From Dehalococcoidia bacterium (GTDB lineage Bacteria > Chloroflexota > Dehalococcoidia > GIF9 > AB-539-J10): a stretch of DNA of 24,374 bases. The DNA lies in NCBI GenBank assembly GCA_004376695.1, contig SOJB01000043.1, forward strand, positions 1 to 24,374, written 5' to 3'. The translations under genes and the position numbers were made by a program. Shown here piece by piece: positions 6,103-18,502 of this stretch. Every line of letters begins with the position of its first letter. The stretch's first letter is position 1. The notes below the pieces were generated by a model. The model searched no databases, was not told the origin of the DNA, and saw only the letters and a program-made list of their open reading frames with translations.

Positions 6103-9100
6103 CTAGTACGTATCCGGTTCTGAATCGACCCTCTCCGCCTGGTCAACGTCTCCTCCCTTCAGTTCTCTCCTGTAGTCAGAATCTGGAGAGAGGACCTGAG
6201 AGGGCATGCGCTTACCAAGAATGACGTTCTCCTTGAGTCCACGAAGCTTGTCCAACTTGCCTTTGATAGCAGCATCGACAAGAACACGGCCGGTTTCCTG
6301 GAAGGATGCAGCTGCCAGCCAACTCTCCTTACTCAAGCTAGCCCTGGTTATCCCGAGAAGCGCAGCTTGAGCCGTTGCAGGCTCTCCACCCTCAGCCAGC
6401 ACCCTGGCATTGATATCTTCATAGTCAAACCGATCAGTCAACTCGCCAGGTAAGAGCTTCGTATCTCCCGAGGAGATGATTCTCACCTTGCTCAGCATCC
6501 GCTGAGTAATGACAGCGATGTGCTTGTCATGTATAGTCACCCCTTGTGACCGATATACCTTTTGTATTTCATCAATCATGTATCGCTGGACTGCATGTTT
6601 TCCCATAATACGCAGGATATCATGAGGGTCAATCGGGCCTCTCGTGAGCCTGTCACCTGCCTTGACCTTATCCTCTGATCGAACAAGCAGGTGTGCACCA
6701 TGAGGGACGCTATATTCTCTCTCGTCCCTCTCTTCATACCTGATGCTGACACGGCCCTCCTCAGTGATGACTTGACCAGCTACCCTAGCTACTGCACCTT
6801 GGTATTGCTCGGCTTCGCCGTGGCTCACAGCCGGTAGTTTTTCTTCAACCGTCTCTGGCAGAGAGAATATGATGCCGCCGGCACTAATAGATTGTCCATC
6901 AGTTACAACTAGCTGTGCTCCGGGCGGAACCGGGTATTCATCAAGATAAGACTCAGAGCTAGTGATCTTGACTACGCTCTCTCCATCAGCGCGAGACACT
7001 TCAGCAACACCGTCGATCTCAGAGATCACGGCATTGCCGCTTGGTATTCGCGCCTCGAAAACCTCTTCTACGCGAGGCAATCCAGTCGTAATATCGACAC
7101 CTGCTATGCCTCCTGTGTGGAATGTCTGCAGTGTGAGCTGAGTTCCAGGTTCGCCGATGCTCTGAGCAGCAATAACTCCCACAGCGGTCCCATGTTTTAC
7201 CAGTTGGTTCTTTCCCAGGTCCCTGCCGTAGCAGTTTCGACAAACCCCGAACTGAGAGCGGCAAGTAAGAGGCGACCGCACGTGTACCTGGGTAACCTCG
7301 GCCGTGACAATTCTCTGCACCTTGTCTTCGTCGATTTCCTCATCGCGATCAACAATCGTCGCATTCGTGTGCGGATCGAGGATCTTGCTCGCCGCCAGGT
7401 AGCCAGCAATCCGTTCCTCAAACGGAGGAAGTGTCCCATCTGCCGTTTCCTGGGATATCCAAACTCCATCGGTGGTGCCACAATCTGTTTCAGCCACAAT
7501 GACATCTTGAGCTACATCGACAAGGCGCCTGGTAAGATAACCACTGCCTGATGTTCTCAAGGCGGTATCAGCTAATCCTTTGCGAGCACCATGTGTAGAG
7601 ATGAAGTACTCCATGGGTGACAGTCCATCACGGAAGCTCGATCTGATGGGGAAGTCTATTATTCTTCCTGAAGGGTCTGTCATCAACCCTCGCATTCCTG
7701 CCATCTGCCGGATTTGAGAGATGTTCCCCTTAGCCCCCGATGTGGCCATCATAGAGATGCTACCGTAGGGCTCCAGAGCCCGCGATATATCTTCAGAAAT
7801 CTTGTCTGTGGCCTCCATCCATATTCGAATAGCGCTTTCATATTTCTCATCATCAGTGATCAGGCCACGGTTGAACTGCTCCTCAATAAGGCTAACTTGC
7901 TCGTCAGCTTCGCTGAGAATCTTGACCCTGTTGGGAGGCTCTTCAATATCGCCCATAGCGATGGAAATGCCCGATTTCGTAGCGTAGTCAAATGCTAGTT
8001 GCTTTAGCCTATCAAGGACACCGGCAGTGCCCTCATTGCCCAGCACACGGATGCAATCAGAGACCAGTTCCCTTAATGAAGCCTTATCTACTGTTCTGTT
8101 ACAGAAACGAAGCTGCGGAGGTAAGGCATCATTGAACAGAATCCTGCCCACTGTGGTAGTGAGCTCTCCCCCGTCCGAACGAAGCAGCGGCTCTCGCACA
8201 ACAATCTCGGCACCGAGTTCGATAATGCCGAGTTCGTAAGCTAACTTAGCCTCGTCAGAACTGCTGAAGGATTTCCGCTCACCTCTGGCCCCGGGCTTCA
8301 AGAAAGTGAGATAGTAGCAGCCCAAAACCATATCCAGGGTAGGCGCTGTGATAGGGTCGCCACAACTTGGCAGCAGTATGTTGTAAGGGCTCAGCATGTG
8401 TTCCCTTGCTTCCTTCACCGCAGCCCTGGACAACGGCACATGAACTGCCATTTGGTCGCCATCAAAATCAGCGCCAAAGGCTTTACAGACTAAGGGGTGA
8501 ATCTGAAAAGCATCGCCGTCGATTAGCACTGGCTCAAAGGCCTGAATGCTGAGGCGATGTAATGTGGGAGCGCGATTGAGCAATACAGGACGCTCCTTCA
8601 CCACTTCATAAAGCGCATCCCAGACCTCAGGGCTGTCTCTTTCCACCAATCGTCGAGCGCTCTTCAGATTATTGGCATACCCGCTCCTCATCAGCTTGTG
8701 CATGACCATAGGCTTAAACAGTTCTAAGGCTACATAGCGCGGCAAGCCGCATTGATGAAGCTTGAGCTTAGGACCAACAACGATGACCGAGCGACCGCTG
8801 TAGTCTACCCGCTTACCGAGAAGATTCTGCCGAAACCGTCCTTGTTTGCCCTTCAGGATGTCCGCAAGAGATTTCAGAGCATGGTTATTACCGGTGGTGA
8901 CTACGCGGCCTCTCCGCCCATTGTCAATAAGGGCATCAACGGCTTCCTGCAACATGCGTTTTTCATTACGGATGATTATCTCCGGCGCACCCAGCTTCAT
9001 AAGACGGCGGAGACGGTTGTTACGATTGATGACTCTCCGATAGAGGTCGTTAAGGTCGCTAATAACAAAGCGACCACCATCCAACTGCACTATAGGACGA

Positions 9101-10012
9101 AGCGCCGGAGGCAGTACAGGAAGGACCGTCAGGATTGTCCACTCAGGCTTATTCTCACTGAGCTTGAAGGCTTCAACTAACTGGAGCCTCTGGCTTACCT
9201 TCTTACGGTATCCTCCTGAGGTACTGCGGACTTGCTCTCGAAGTCTCTGGTGCAATGCATCCATATCGATTTGCCGCAATATCTGCAGAATAGCCTCCGC
9301 CCCCATACCGACCTCAAAAACAGCATCATACTTGTCCTTCAGCCTCCTGTATTCCTCTTCGTTAAGCAGTTTTAGCGGCTGGAGGTTTTCTATTTCTTCA
9401 ATGCTTGCCTTCAGCTCTCTTTCGAGTCTTTCGCCCCTTTCTACTACCCTGGCACGAAGCTGGTTTATCTCCTTGATCTTCGCCTCGTCATCCTGGTCCT
9501 GGGCCTCCAATTCTTCGATTTTCTTGCCCACGCGTTCGTCCTGCTCGGCAAGTCTTCGGACCATCTCTTCCTCAAGCTGGAGACGTCTCTTCTGTTTAGC
9601 CTCCTCATCAACTGAGATAATGATATAGCGAGCGAAGTAAATCACTCCCTCCAGGTCCCGTGGAGACAGATTGAGGAGCAGCGCGAGCCGACTGGGTACC
9701 AGCTTGACAAACCAGATGTGAGTAACGGGTGCAGCCAGTTCTATGTGTCCCATGCGCTCCCGGCGTATACCGGAATGAGCTATCTCAACGCCACATTTGT
9801 CACAAGTAACTCCTTTGTATCTTGCCTTCTTGTATTTGCCGCAGTGGCATTCAAAATCCTTGACAGGACCAAAAATCCTTTCACAGAAGAGTCCGTCTCT
9901 TTCTGGCTTTAAAGTGCGGTAGTTTACTGTCTCTGCCTTAGTTACCTCGCCATGAGACCAACTCCTGATTTGTTCCGGCGAGGCTAGGCTTATTCGAATA
10001 CCGTTAACGCCA

Positions 10013-10026
<14 letters not shown>
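6103..10026 (-). CDS. rpoC: DNA-directed RNA polymerase subunit beta'
   Basis: Beta' forms half of the active-centre cleft of RNA polymerase. The 1307-residue protein contains the N-terminal zinc ribbon (C60, C62, C75, C78), an acidic/basic coiled coil at about 145-215, the catalytic loop DFDGD (Asp520, 522 and 524 bind the Mg2+), the trigger-loop/bridge region with MAGMRGLMTDPSG and FISTHGARKGLADTALRT, and the second zinc cluster (CRSQFGVCRNC). The ATG at 10026, giving MSQFDGVNGIRISLASP, is the right start: GAGGGGG precedes it and the 10 extra upstream residues have no family counterpart. It overlaps rpoB by 14 nt. The residue before ADFDGD is Gly518 (codon 8473-8475) where an Asn is almost universal. 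It lacks the large lineage-specific insertions seen in Proteobacteria or Cyanobacteria. Confidence 0.98.
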
Positions 10027-13615
<3,589 letters not shown>

Positions 13616-13639
13616 GTAAGAAACGATCCTGCCTCTTCT

Positions 13640-13662
13640 TCTCCAGAACGATATCCTGGAGA
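13640..13662 (-). promoter_or_regulatory. Hairpin in the rpoB 5' leader
   Basis: TCTCCAG (13640-13646) and CTGGAGA (13656-13662) form a perfect 7-bp stem with a 9-nt loop in the leader of the rpoB transcript, ending about 25 nt before the start codon and next to the weak ribosome binding site. No T tract follows, so it is not an intrinsic terminator. It could stabilise the leader, affect translation, or do nothing. Confidence 0.5.
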
Positions 13663-13726
13663 CACTACGTAAGGAAATCTAGAGTGATAAGGGCAGAAGA
13701 GAATAAGAACATAACACAAACAAAAC

Positions 13727-13755
13727 ATCATAACACCGTCATAGAATTCTGTCAA
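13727..13755 (-). promoter_or_regulatory. sigma70 promoter of rpoB-rpoC-ruvB
   Basis: Read on the minus strand, TTGACA (13755-13750), 17 bp, then TATGAT (13732-13727). This is one mismatch from perfect consensus. Transcription should start near 13720, leaving a leader of about 105 nt before the rpoB ATG at 13615. The leader is AT- and pyrimidine-rich and carries the hairpin at 13640-13662. Confidence 0.85.
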
Positions 13756-13832
13756 GTCAGCGATTTGAATGGGTCTACAACCTCTAGAAATGCCCCCCTA
13801 CTCTAACTCATTAGAAACGTCCTCTGGTGATT

Positions 13833-14095
13833 TCACACCGGTAACGCCTGGCTAGCGCGTTGAGATTGGAGACTGTATCTTCTCCAGGGATGGTCCGGAG
13901 GAGGGACATATTTCCTGTTTGGTTGAGAGTTTTGTTGCTTTTGATGAGTAACCATGGGCCTCGGGCGTAACTCCTCGACTGCTGTGAATAGAACCGCCCT
14001 GTCCTTGTAGACAATGTGGATTGACCCATCCATTCAGGCACCTCCTCTCGGGTCGCCTGTTCCTTACTTCTCCTCTCGGAAAGAGGACACTTCTA
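13833..14095 (-). pseudogene. Decayed 3' end of an IS481/ISNCY-like transposase
   Basis: From 14033 leftward one frame reads MDGSIHIVYKDRAVLFTAVEE, then RPRP, then KYVPPPDHPWRRYS. This matches the C-terminal tail of DDE transposases of the IS481/ISNCY type, where a 'DG.l.i.y.g..L' strand pair precedes a Lys/Pro-rich linker ending 'pp..HPWr'. Immediately upstream that frame has a stop, but the frame open from about 14095 reads TREEVPEW, the expected segment just before DGS, so a frameshift lies near 14027-14036. No catalytic DDE part is present. I read it as an ancient, 5'-truncated and frameshifted remnant. A ribosome-like AGGAGG near 14042-14047 is probably chance, though a short expressed peptide cannot be excluded. 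Family assignment rests on motif memory. Confidence 0.55.
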
Positions 14096-14242
14096 TCGAG
14101 TTTTCCGGAGGACATTATCAAGGAGTTTCAACGGGCTTAAAGATCAGGCTTTATCCCCCCCGGTGTGATGTGCTAATCTATGCTGTATTTGCCCCTGCGC
14201 GCTAAGCTACGTTCATTGCCCCGTGGGGATCAGGCTGAGAGT

Positions 14243-14893
14243 ATGAAAACCTTAGTTCAATGTGATTTCGATGGTACAATCACCGAGGAAGATGCCAGTT
14301 TCTTTATTCTGGATGCCTACGCCGAGGGAGATTGGCGACGATTGCTGCAGGAGTACAAGGAGGGGAGGATATCGGTATGTGGGTTCAATACCGTGGCCTT
14401 CTCTACGGTTAAAGCCGACAAACCTGCGCTGCTTCAGACGCTGAAAGGCAAGGTCAAGGTGCGGGCCGGATTTCATGAACTGGTGGATTACTGCCTGAAA
14501 AAGAGCTTCAGATTCGTGATCGTGAGCAATGGCCTGGATTTCTACATAGAGGCCGTTCTGAAAGACCTGAGCCTGGAAAACCTCGAAGTCTACTCAGCGC
14601 GGACTTCGTTTCACCCCGAAGGGATGAGAGTTCGGTATGTGGGACCCGATGGCAGGCGATTAAGGGATGGCTTCAAAGAGGCGTACATCCGATCATTCCT
14701 GAAGCTGGGGTACAGGGTGATATATATGGGAAACGGCGACTCCGATTTTGCCCCGGCAAGACACGCCCATCGCGTTTTTGCCACGGGCGAACTGCAAGAA
14801 CGTTGCAGGGAGAACGGCCTGAATTGCAGACCTCTTGAGAGTTTTATTGATGCCGTCAGAGATATGGAAGCGATATCACAGGTCCAGCTCTGA
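14243..14893 (+). CDS. HAD-superfamily phosphatase, MtnX/SerB-like
   Basis: This 216-residue protein is a HAD subfamily IB phosphatase acting on a small phosphorylated metabolite. Motif I is CDFDGTIT (nucleophile Asp and Asp+2), motif II is IVSNGLDFYI (Ser), followed by a Lys in FKEAYIRSF, and motif III is MGNGDSDFAPARHA, the GDxxxD acidic pair. The C-terminal VFATGELQERCRENGLNCRPLESF resembles MtnX (2-hydroxy-3-keto-5-methylthiopentenyl-1-phosphate phosphatase of methionine salvage); phosphoserine phosphatase-like activity is the alternative. The ATG at 14243 is chosen over one at 14180, whose 21 extra residues precede the universal start of the fold. No other methionine-salvage gene is nearby, so the substrate is open. 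Its last 18 bp overlap the end of the HD gene on the opposite strand. Confidence 0.82.
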   Translation: MKTLVQCDFDGTITEEDASFFILDAYAEGDWRRLLQEYKEGRISVCGFNTVAFSTVKADKPALLQTLKGKVKVRAGFHELVDYCLKKSFRFVIVSNGLDFYIEAVLKDLSLENLEVYSARTSFHPEGMRVRYVGPDGRRLRDGFKEAYIRSFLKLGYRVIYMGNGDSDFAPARHAHRVFATGELQERCRENGLNCRPLESFIDAVRDMEAISQVQL

Positions 14894-15436
14894 AGCAATT
14901 CCCTGCATCGCTTCGATTCCCAGGCTTATGAACTCTTCCAACTCCAGTCCGATTTCCCGGCACTCAGCCACCTGTTCTCGGCTAACTCCGGCAGCAAAGC
15001 TCTTCTCCCGAAAGCGCTTCATCACCGATTTGGCCGCCAGTCCGCTCACTTTATCGGGACGAACCAATGCCGCAGCAGTAATGAGTCCGCTCAGCGGGTC
15101 AGCGCAAAAGAGAGCCTTATCCAACTCGGTTTCCCGGGAAACATCGTGAGCTTCGTTATGGCACAGAACTGCATGGGTCATAGTCTCATTGGCCCCCAGT
15201 TCCCGTGCTATGTCAGCACCCAATCTGCTATGGCTGCTCATGTCATGCTTAACCAATTCTACGTCTATGTCGTGAACGAGACCGGTAAGCCCCCACTCTT
15301 CTTCGTCCTTCCCGAGCTTCCTGGCCAGGGCGCGCATGATCCCCTCGGTGGCCAGCATGTGCTTTATCATATTCCTATCATGGACATTCTCGTAGATGGA
15401 ATCAAGAATCCTTTCCCTGTCAAGTTCAGAGCTCAT
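14876..15436 (-). CDS. HD-domain phosphohydrolase
   Basis: This 186-residue protein has an HD metal-dependent phosphohydrolase domain: H in MIKHMLATEGIM, the HD doublet in LTGLVHDIDVELV, H in SSHSRLGADIA, HNEAH, and the distal Asp in ALFCADPLSGLI. This order matches the stand-alone HDIG/COG2316-type hydrolases. Members act on nucleotides or phosphoesters; the substrate here is unknown. Its ATG overlaps the uvrA stop codon by four bases (ATGA), implying translational coupling with uvrA. Whether that means a link to damage repair (for example nucleotide pool clean-up) is inference. It ends tail to tail over the HAD phosphatase gene with an 18-bp overlap. Confidence 0.85.
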   Translation of the reverse strand: MSSELDRERILDSIYENVHDRNMIKHMLATEGIMRALARKLGKDEEEWGLTGLVHDIDVELVKHDMSSHSRLGADIARELGANETMTHAVLCHNEAHDVSRETELDKALFCADPLSGLITAAALVRPDKVSGLAAKSVMKRFREKSFAAGVSREQVAECREIGLELEEFISLGIEAMQGIASELDL

Positions 15437-18288
15437 ATCAACACCTTCTCTCGCTGCCTCAATAATATACCACGTAGATACCGCCCTGTGGAAGAGGCGT
15501 CGTTTTCTGCCAATTGCTCAGGCGTCCCTGCAGCGACAAGATAGCCACCGTCATCGCCGGCACCAGGACCAAGGTCGATCACCCAATCGGCGTTCTTTAT
15601 CACATCGAGATGGTGCTCAATGACAACTACCGTGTTCCCATAGTCCACCAGGCGCTGCAGCACTGTCAGCAGGCAAGCAATATCTGGGAAAGACAAACCG
15701 GTAGTTGGTTCATCCAGCATATAAAGCGTCTTACCTGTGGAGCGACGTGACAGCTCAGCCGACAGTTTTATTCGCTGGGCTTCTCCCCCGGAAAGGGTCG
15801 GCGCTGGCTGCCCCAGGCAAATATACCCCAGGCCTACGTCTCGCAGGGTCTCGAGCTTGTTCCTCACCTTGGGGAAACGGTCAAAGAAAAGCAAAGCTTC
15901 GTCCACCGTCATATCGAGGATGTCGGAGATGTTCTCTCCCTTGAAGTGGATCTCCAGCGCTTCGCGGTTGTACCTTTTCCCTTTGCATACCTCACAAGGA
16001 ACGGTGACATTGGCCAGGAACTGCATCTCTATCTGCACGTAGCCCGCTCCCTGACAGGCTTCGCACCTTCCCCCTTTCACGTTGAAGGAGAAGCGTCCCT
16101 GGAGATAACCACGCATTCTGGCTTCCGGAACAGCAGCGAAAAGCTCACGAATAAGAGTGAATGTTCCCGTATAAGTAGCTGCATTACTTCGCGGTGTGCG
16201 ACCAATCGGTGACTGGTCAATGTTGACCACCTTATCAATGTGCTCGATGCCCACGATATCGTCGCATTCGCCGGGCCTTTCCTTGGCTCGATAGAGGATG
16301 CGTGCCAGCCTCCTATACAGGACCTGGTTGATGAGAGAGCTTTTGCCGCTTCCAGAGACGCCGGTAATGCACACGAACCTGCCGAGCGGGATACGACCGT
16401 CGATGTTCTTCAGGTTGTTCTCCCTGGCACCTTTGACTACCAGTTCTCTTCCTGAACCCGGGCGACGCTCGTGCGGCATGGGGATTTGCTTGGTCCCGCT
16501 GAGGTATTGGCCCGTTACTGAGTGAGGACAGCTCATCACATCTTGCAGTGTCCCTGCGGCGACAACTTGTCCCCCGTGTCTACCGGCCCCGGGCCCCATA
16601 TCGATAACGTGGTCAGCAGCTCTCATCACAGCTTCATCATGCTCGACGATGATTATGGTATTATCCAGGTCTCTGAGGTGCTTCAGCGTTGCTATGAGCC
16701 GGGAGCCATCGGCAGGGTGCAAGCCCACCGTGGGCTCGTCACAAATGTAAAGAACGCCGGTAAGGCCGCTGCCAATCTGGGTAGCCAGGCGGATTCTCTG
16801 AGCTTCACCACCGCTCAATGTCGCCGAAGGCCGGTCCAAGGTTAGATAGCCCAGACCTATATTTTTGAGAAAGCCCAACCGCGCATGAATCTCTCTGATG
16901 ATCTGCTTAGCTATTGTGAGTTCGCGAGGACTGATTTCATCGCCCAGTTGTTCCGCCCAGTTCAGAGCCCTCGTAACCGGTAGCGTGGTAACATCCACTA
17001 TATTCTTGCCCGTAATAGTGACGGCCAAGGATTCCGGTTTCAGCCTCTTACTCCGGCAGACAGAGCACGGATTGGATGCCATATAGCGCTCAATATCGGC
17101 CCTGATGCCATCGGAGTCCGTCTCCCGGTAGCGGCGTTCCAAGCGTGGTATGACACCTTCGAAATTGGCGTAGTACTGACGCATTCTGCCATGGCGGTCC
17201 TCATATGTGACGGGAAATGGTTCACCCCCATCCCCATACAGAATAATACGCAGGAATTCGTCGCTCAGTTCCGTGACCGGCGTGGCTAGAGAAAAACCGT
17301 GGCGGCGACTCAGAGACCGCAGCATACTATCGTACCAGGGTCTGAGTTGCCCGTTTGTTGTCCAAGGTTGGATAGCTCCTTCAGCGAGGCTCAGTCTCCT
17401 GTCAGGGACGACCAGGTTAGGGTCGATTTCCAGGTTGTATCCCAGTCCCGTGCAGGCAGGGCAAGCTCCGTAAGGGCTGTTAAAACTGAAGGTTCTGGGA
17501 GCGATTTCTCCCAGGCTTATGCCGCAGTAGACGCAGGCAAAATGCTCCGAGAACAGCGATTCCTCGCCATCAAGGACCTTGATAAGCACTACGCCCGACC
17601 CCAGCTTCAGTGCTGTCTCAACAGAGTCGGCAAGCCGGGCGGCGTTCTCACCTTTCTCTATCTGTAGTCTATCGACCACCACCTCTACGGTGTGCTTCTT
17701 GTTCTTATCTAACTGCAACTCCTCAGACAGGTCATAGATTTGTCCATCGACTCGAGCCCTGACGAACCCTGCCTTCTGCAAATCCTTGAATATTGTCTGA
17801 TGTTCGCCTTTGCGGTCTCTGACCAGGGGCGCCAAGATCATGATGCGACTGCCTTCGGGCATCTCTTGAACGGAGTCGACGATCTGCTGCACTGTCTGCT
17901 GTGAGATCGCCCTTCCGCATTCCGGGCAATGCGGGTGTCCAATGCGGGCGAAGAGAAGCCGCAAATAGTCGTATGTCTCGGTCAAGGTGCCTACGGTAGA
18001 CCTCGGGTTATGAGGCGGCCCTTTCTGGTCAATGGATATGGCCGGACTGAGCCCTTCAATGTAATCGACGTCCGGCTTCTCCATCTGCCCGAGGAACTGG
18101 CGGGCATAGGCAGAAAGGGACTCCACGTAGCGGCGTTGCCCCTCAGCGTATATGGTATCGAAAGCCAGAGAACTCTTTCCTGAGCCGGAAACGCCGGTGA
18201 TAACCACCAGTTTGTTCCGGGGGATGACGATGTCTATATTCTTAAGGTTGTGTTCTCTGGCGCCCTTAACAGATATGACATCCGGCAT
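15433..18288 (-). CDS. uvrA: Excinuclease ABC subunit A
   Basis: UvrA is the damage-sensing ABC ATPase dimer of nucleotide excision repair. The 951-residue protein has both ATPase halves: Walker A GVSGSGKSS near residue 38 and again in the second half, signature motifs LSGGEAQRIRLATQ and LSGGEAQRIKLSAE, Walker B segments CDEPTVGLH and LDEPTTGL, and zinc modules including CVYC...CPAC and, in the C-terminal half, CEAC...CEVC, the DNA-binding zinc finger. The ATG at 18288 (MPDVISVKGAREHNLKNI) is the true start: an in-frame ATG at 18351 would place the promoter inside the gene and add 21 unrelated residues. It is followed by the HD gene with a 4-bp overlap. Confidence 0.97.
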   Translation of the reverse strand: MPDVISVKGAREHNLKNIDIVIPRNKLVVITGVSGSGKSSLAFDTIYAEGQRRYVESLSAYARQFLGQMEKPDVDYIEGLSPAISIDQKGPPHNPRSTVGTLTETYDYLRLLFARIGHPHCPECGRAISQQTVQQIVDSVQEMPEGSRIMILAPLVRDRKGEHQTIFKDLQKAGFVRARVDGQIYDLSEELQLDKNKKHTVEVVVDRLQIEKGENAARLADSVETALKLGSGVVLIKVLDGEESLFSEHFACVYCGISLGEIAPRTFSFNSPYGACPACTGLGYNLEIDPNLVVPDRRLSLAEGAIQPWTTNGQLRPWYDSMLRSLSRRHGFSLATPVTELSDEFLRIILYGDGGEPFPVTYEDRHGRMRQYYANFEGVIPRLERRYRETDSDGIRADIERYMASNPCSVCRSKRLKPESLAVTITGKNIVDVTTLPVTRALNWAEQLGDEISPRELTIAKQIIREIHARLGFLKNIGLGYLTLDRPSATLSGGEAQRIRLATQIGSGLTGVLYICDEPTVGLHPADGSRLIATLKHLRDLDNTIIIVEHDEAVMRAADHVIDMGPGAGRHGGQVVAAGTLQDVMSCPHSVTGQYLSGTKQIPMPHERRPGSGRELVVKGARENNLKNIDGRIPLGRFVCITGVSGSGKSSLINQVLYRRLARILYRAKERPGECDDIVGIEHIDKVVNIDQSPIGRTPRSNAATYTGTFTLIRELFAAVPEARMRGYLQGRFSFNVKGGRCEACQGAGYVQIEMQFLANVTVPCEVCKGKRYNREALEIHFKGENISDILDMTVDEALLFFDRFPKVRNKLETLRDVGLGYICLGQPAPTLSGGEAQRIKLSAELSRRSTGKTLYMLDEPTTGLSFPDIACLLTVLQRLVDYGNTVVVIEHHLDVIKNADWVIDLGPGAGDDGGYLVAAGTPEQLAENDASSTGRYLRGILLRQREKVLI

Positions 18289-18295
18289 GGTTCCT

Positions 18296-18324
18296 ATTGT
18301 AACACTGGCACGGGTGCTTCTCAA
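18296..18324 (-). promoter_or_regulatory. uvrA promoter, positioned for a leaderless mRNA
   Basis: On the minus strand, TTGAGA (18324-18319), 17 bp, then TACAAT (18301-18296). The ATG begins at 18288, only 7 nt after the -10, so the predicted start site coincides with or is within a nucleotide or two of the start codon. AGGAACC lies between them, resembling a Shine-Dalgarno, but would not be transcribed in full. No LexA-type box was recognised. Confidence 0.65.
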
Positions 18325-18371
18325 ACGGGAATCGACGAGGTTGTCCGGCAACGCGAATCGCCATTGTGAAC

Positions 18372-18385
18372 CCCGACCTGTCGGG
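18372..18385. repeat. Small palindrome beside the main repeat
   Basis: CCCGA (18372-18376), loop CCTG, TCGGG (18381-18385). It is flanked by CATTGTGA-like and GACAATC-like segments resembling degraded arms of the larger element at 18413-18497, so it may be a decayed second copy. Confidence 0.45.
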
Positions 18386-18412
18386 ACATGACAATCTAAT
18401 GCAACGTCGACC

Positions 18413-18497
18413 GAGATTGCTTCGGCTGGCTTCGCCAGCCTCGCAACGACAGGGTGACGGTGTCGTTGCGAGCACCTGAAAGGTGCGCGGCAATCTC
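18413..18497. repeat. Four-arm nested palindromic intergenic repeat (MITE/REP-like)
   Basis: This is a non-coding element between uvrA and hppA with nested symmetry. Outer arms are GAGATTGC (18413-18420) and GCAATCTC (18490-18497). Inside lie three hairpins: GGCTGGC/GCCAGCC (18424-18430, 18434-18440, 3-nt loop), TCGCAACGACA/TGTCGTTGCGA (18441-18451, 18461-18471, 9-nt loop) and GCACCT/AGGTGC (18472-18477, 18481-18486, 3-nt loop). All stems are perfect. Folded, it gives a cloverleaf-like structure with outer closing stem. Elements with GCAATCTC ends and CGCAACGACA arms look like dispersed short repeats, presumably moved in trans by a transposase. It sits immediately after the hppA stop, so it could also shape that mRNA's 3' end. 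Confidence 0.8.
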
Positions 18498-18502
18498 CGC
18501 GG

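Larger units (their letters stand above)
13616..14242. other. Intergenic region between rpoB and the HAD phosphatase gene
   Basis: In these 627 bp I see, from left to right: the rpoB leader and hairpin, the rpoB promoter, a G-run followed on the minus strand by CATTTCTAGAGGTTGTAGA (13772-13790), which may be a worn IS end, and the transposase remnant (13833-14095). From 14096 to 14242 there is only non-coding sequence before the rightward gene. A TAATCT at 14174-14179 could be its -10, but no good -35 accompanies it. Confidence 0.5.

Noticed and set aside
8752..9628. Open frames of 140-150 residues antisense to rpoC
   Set aside because: Low-complexity Ser/Arg/Leu-rich translations typical of the reverse strand of a conserved gene; no motif or ribosome site.
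13852..14121. 89-residue open frame on the minus strand upstream of rpoB
   Set aside because: Composition looks like a frame shadow; the transposase-like signal is in the neighbouring frame.
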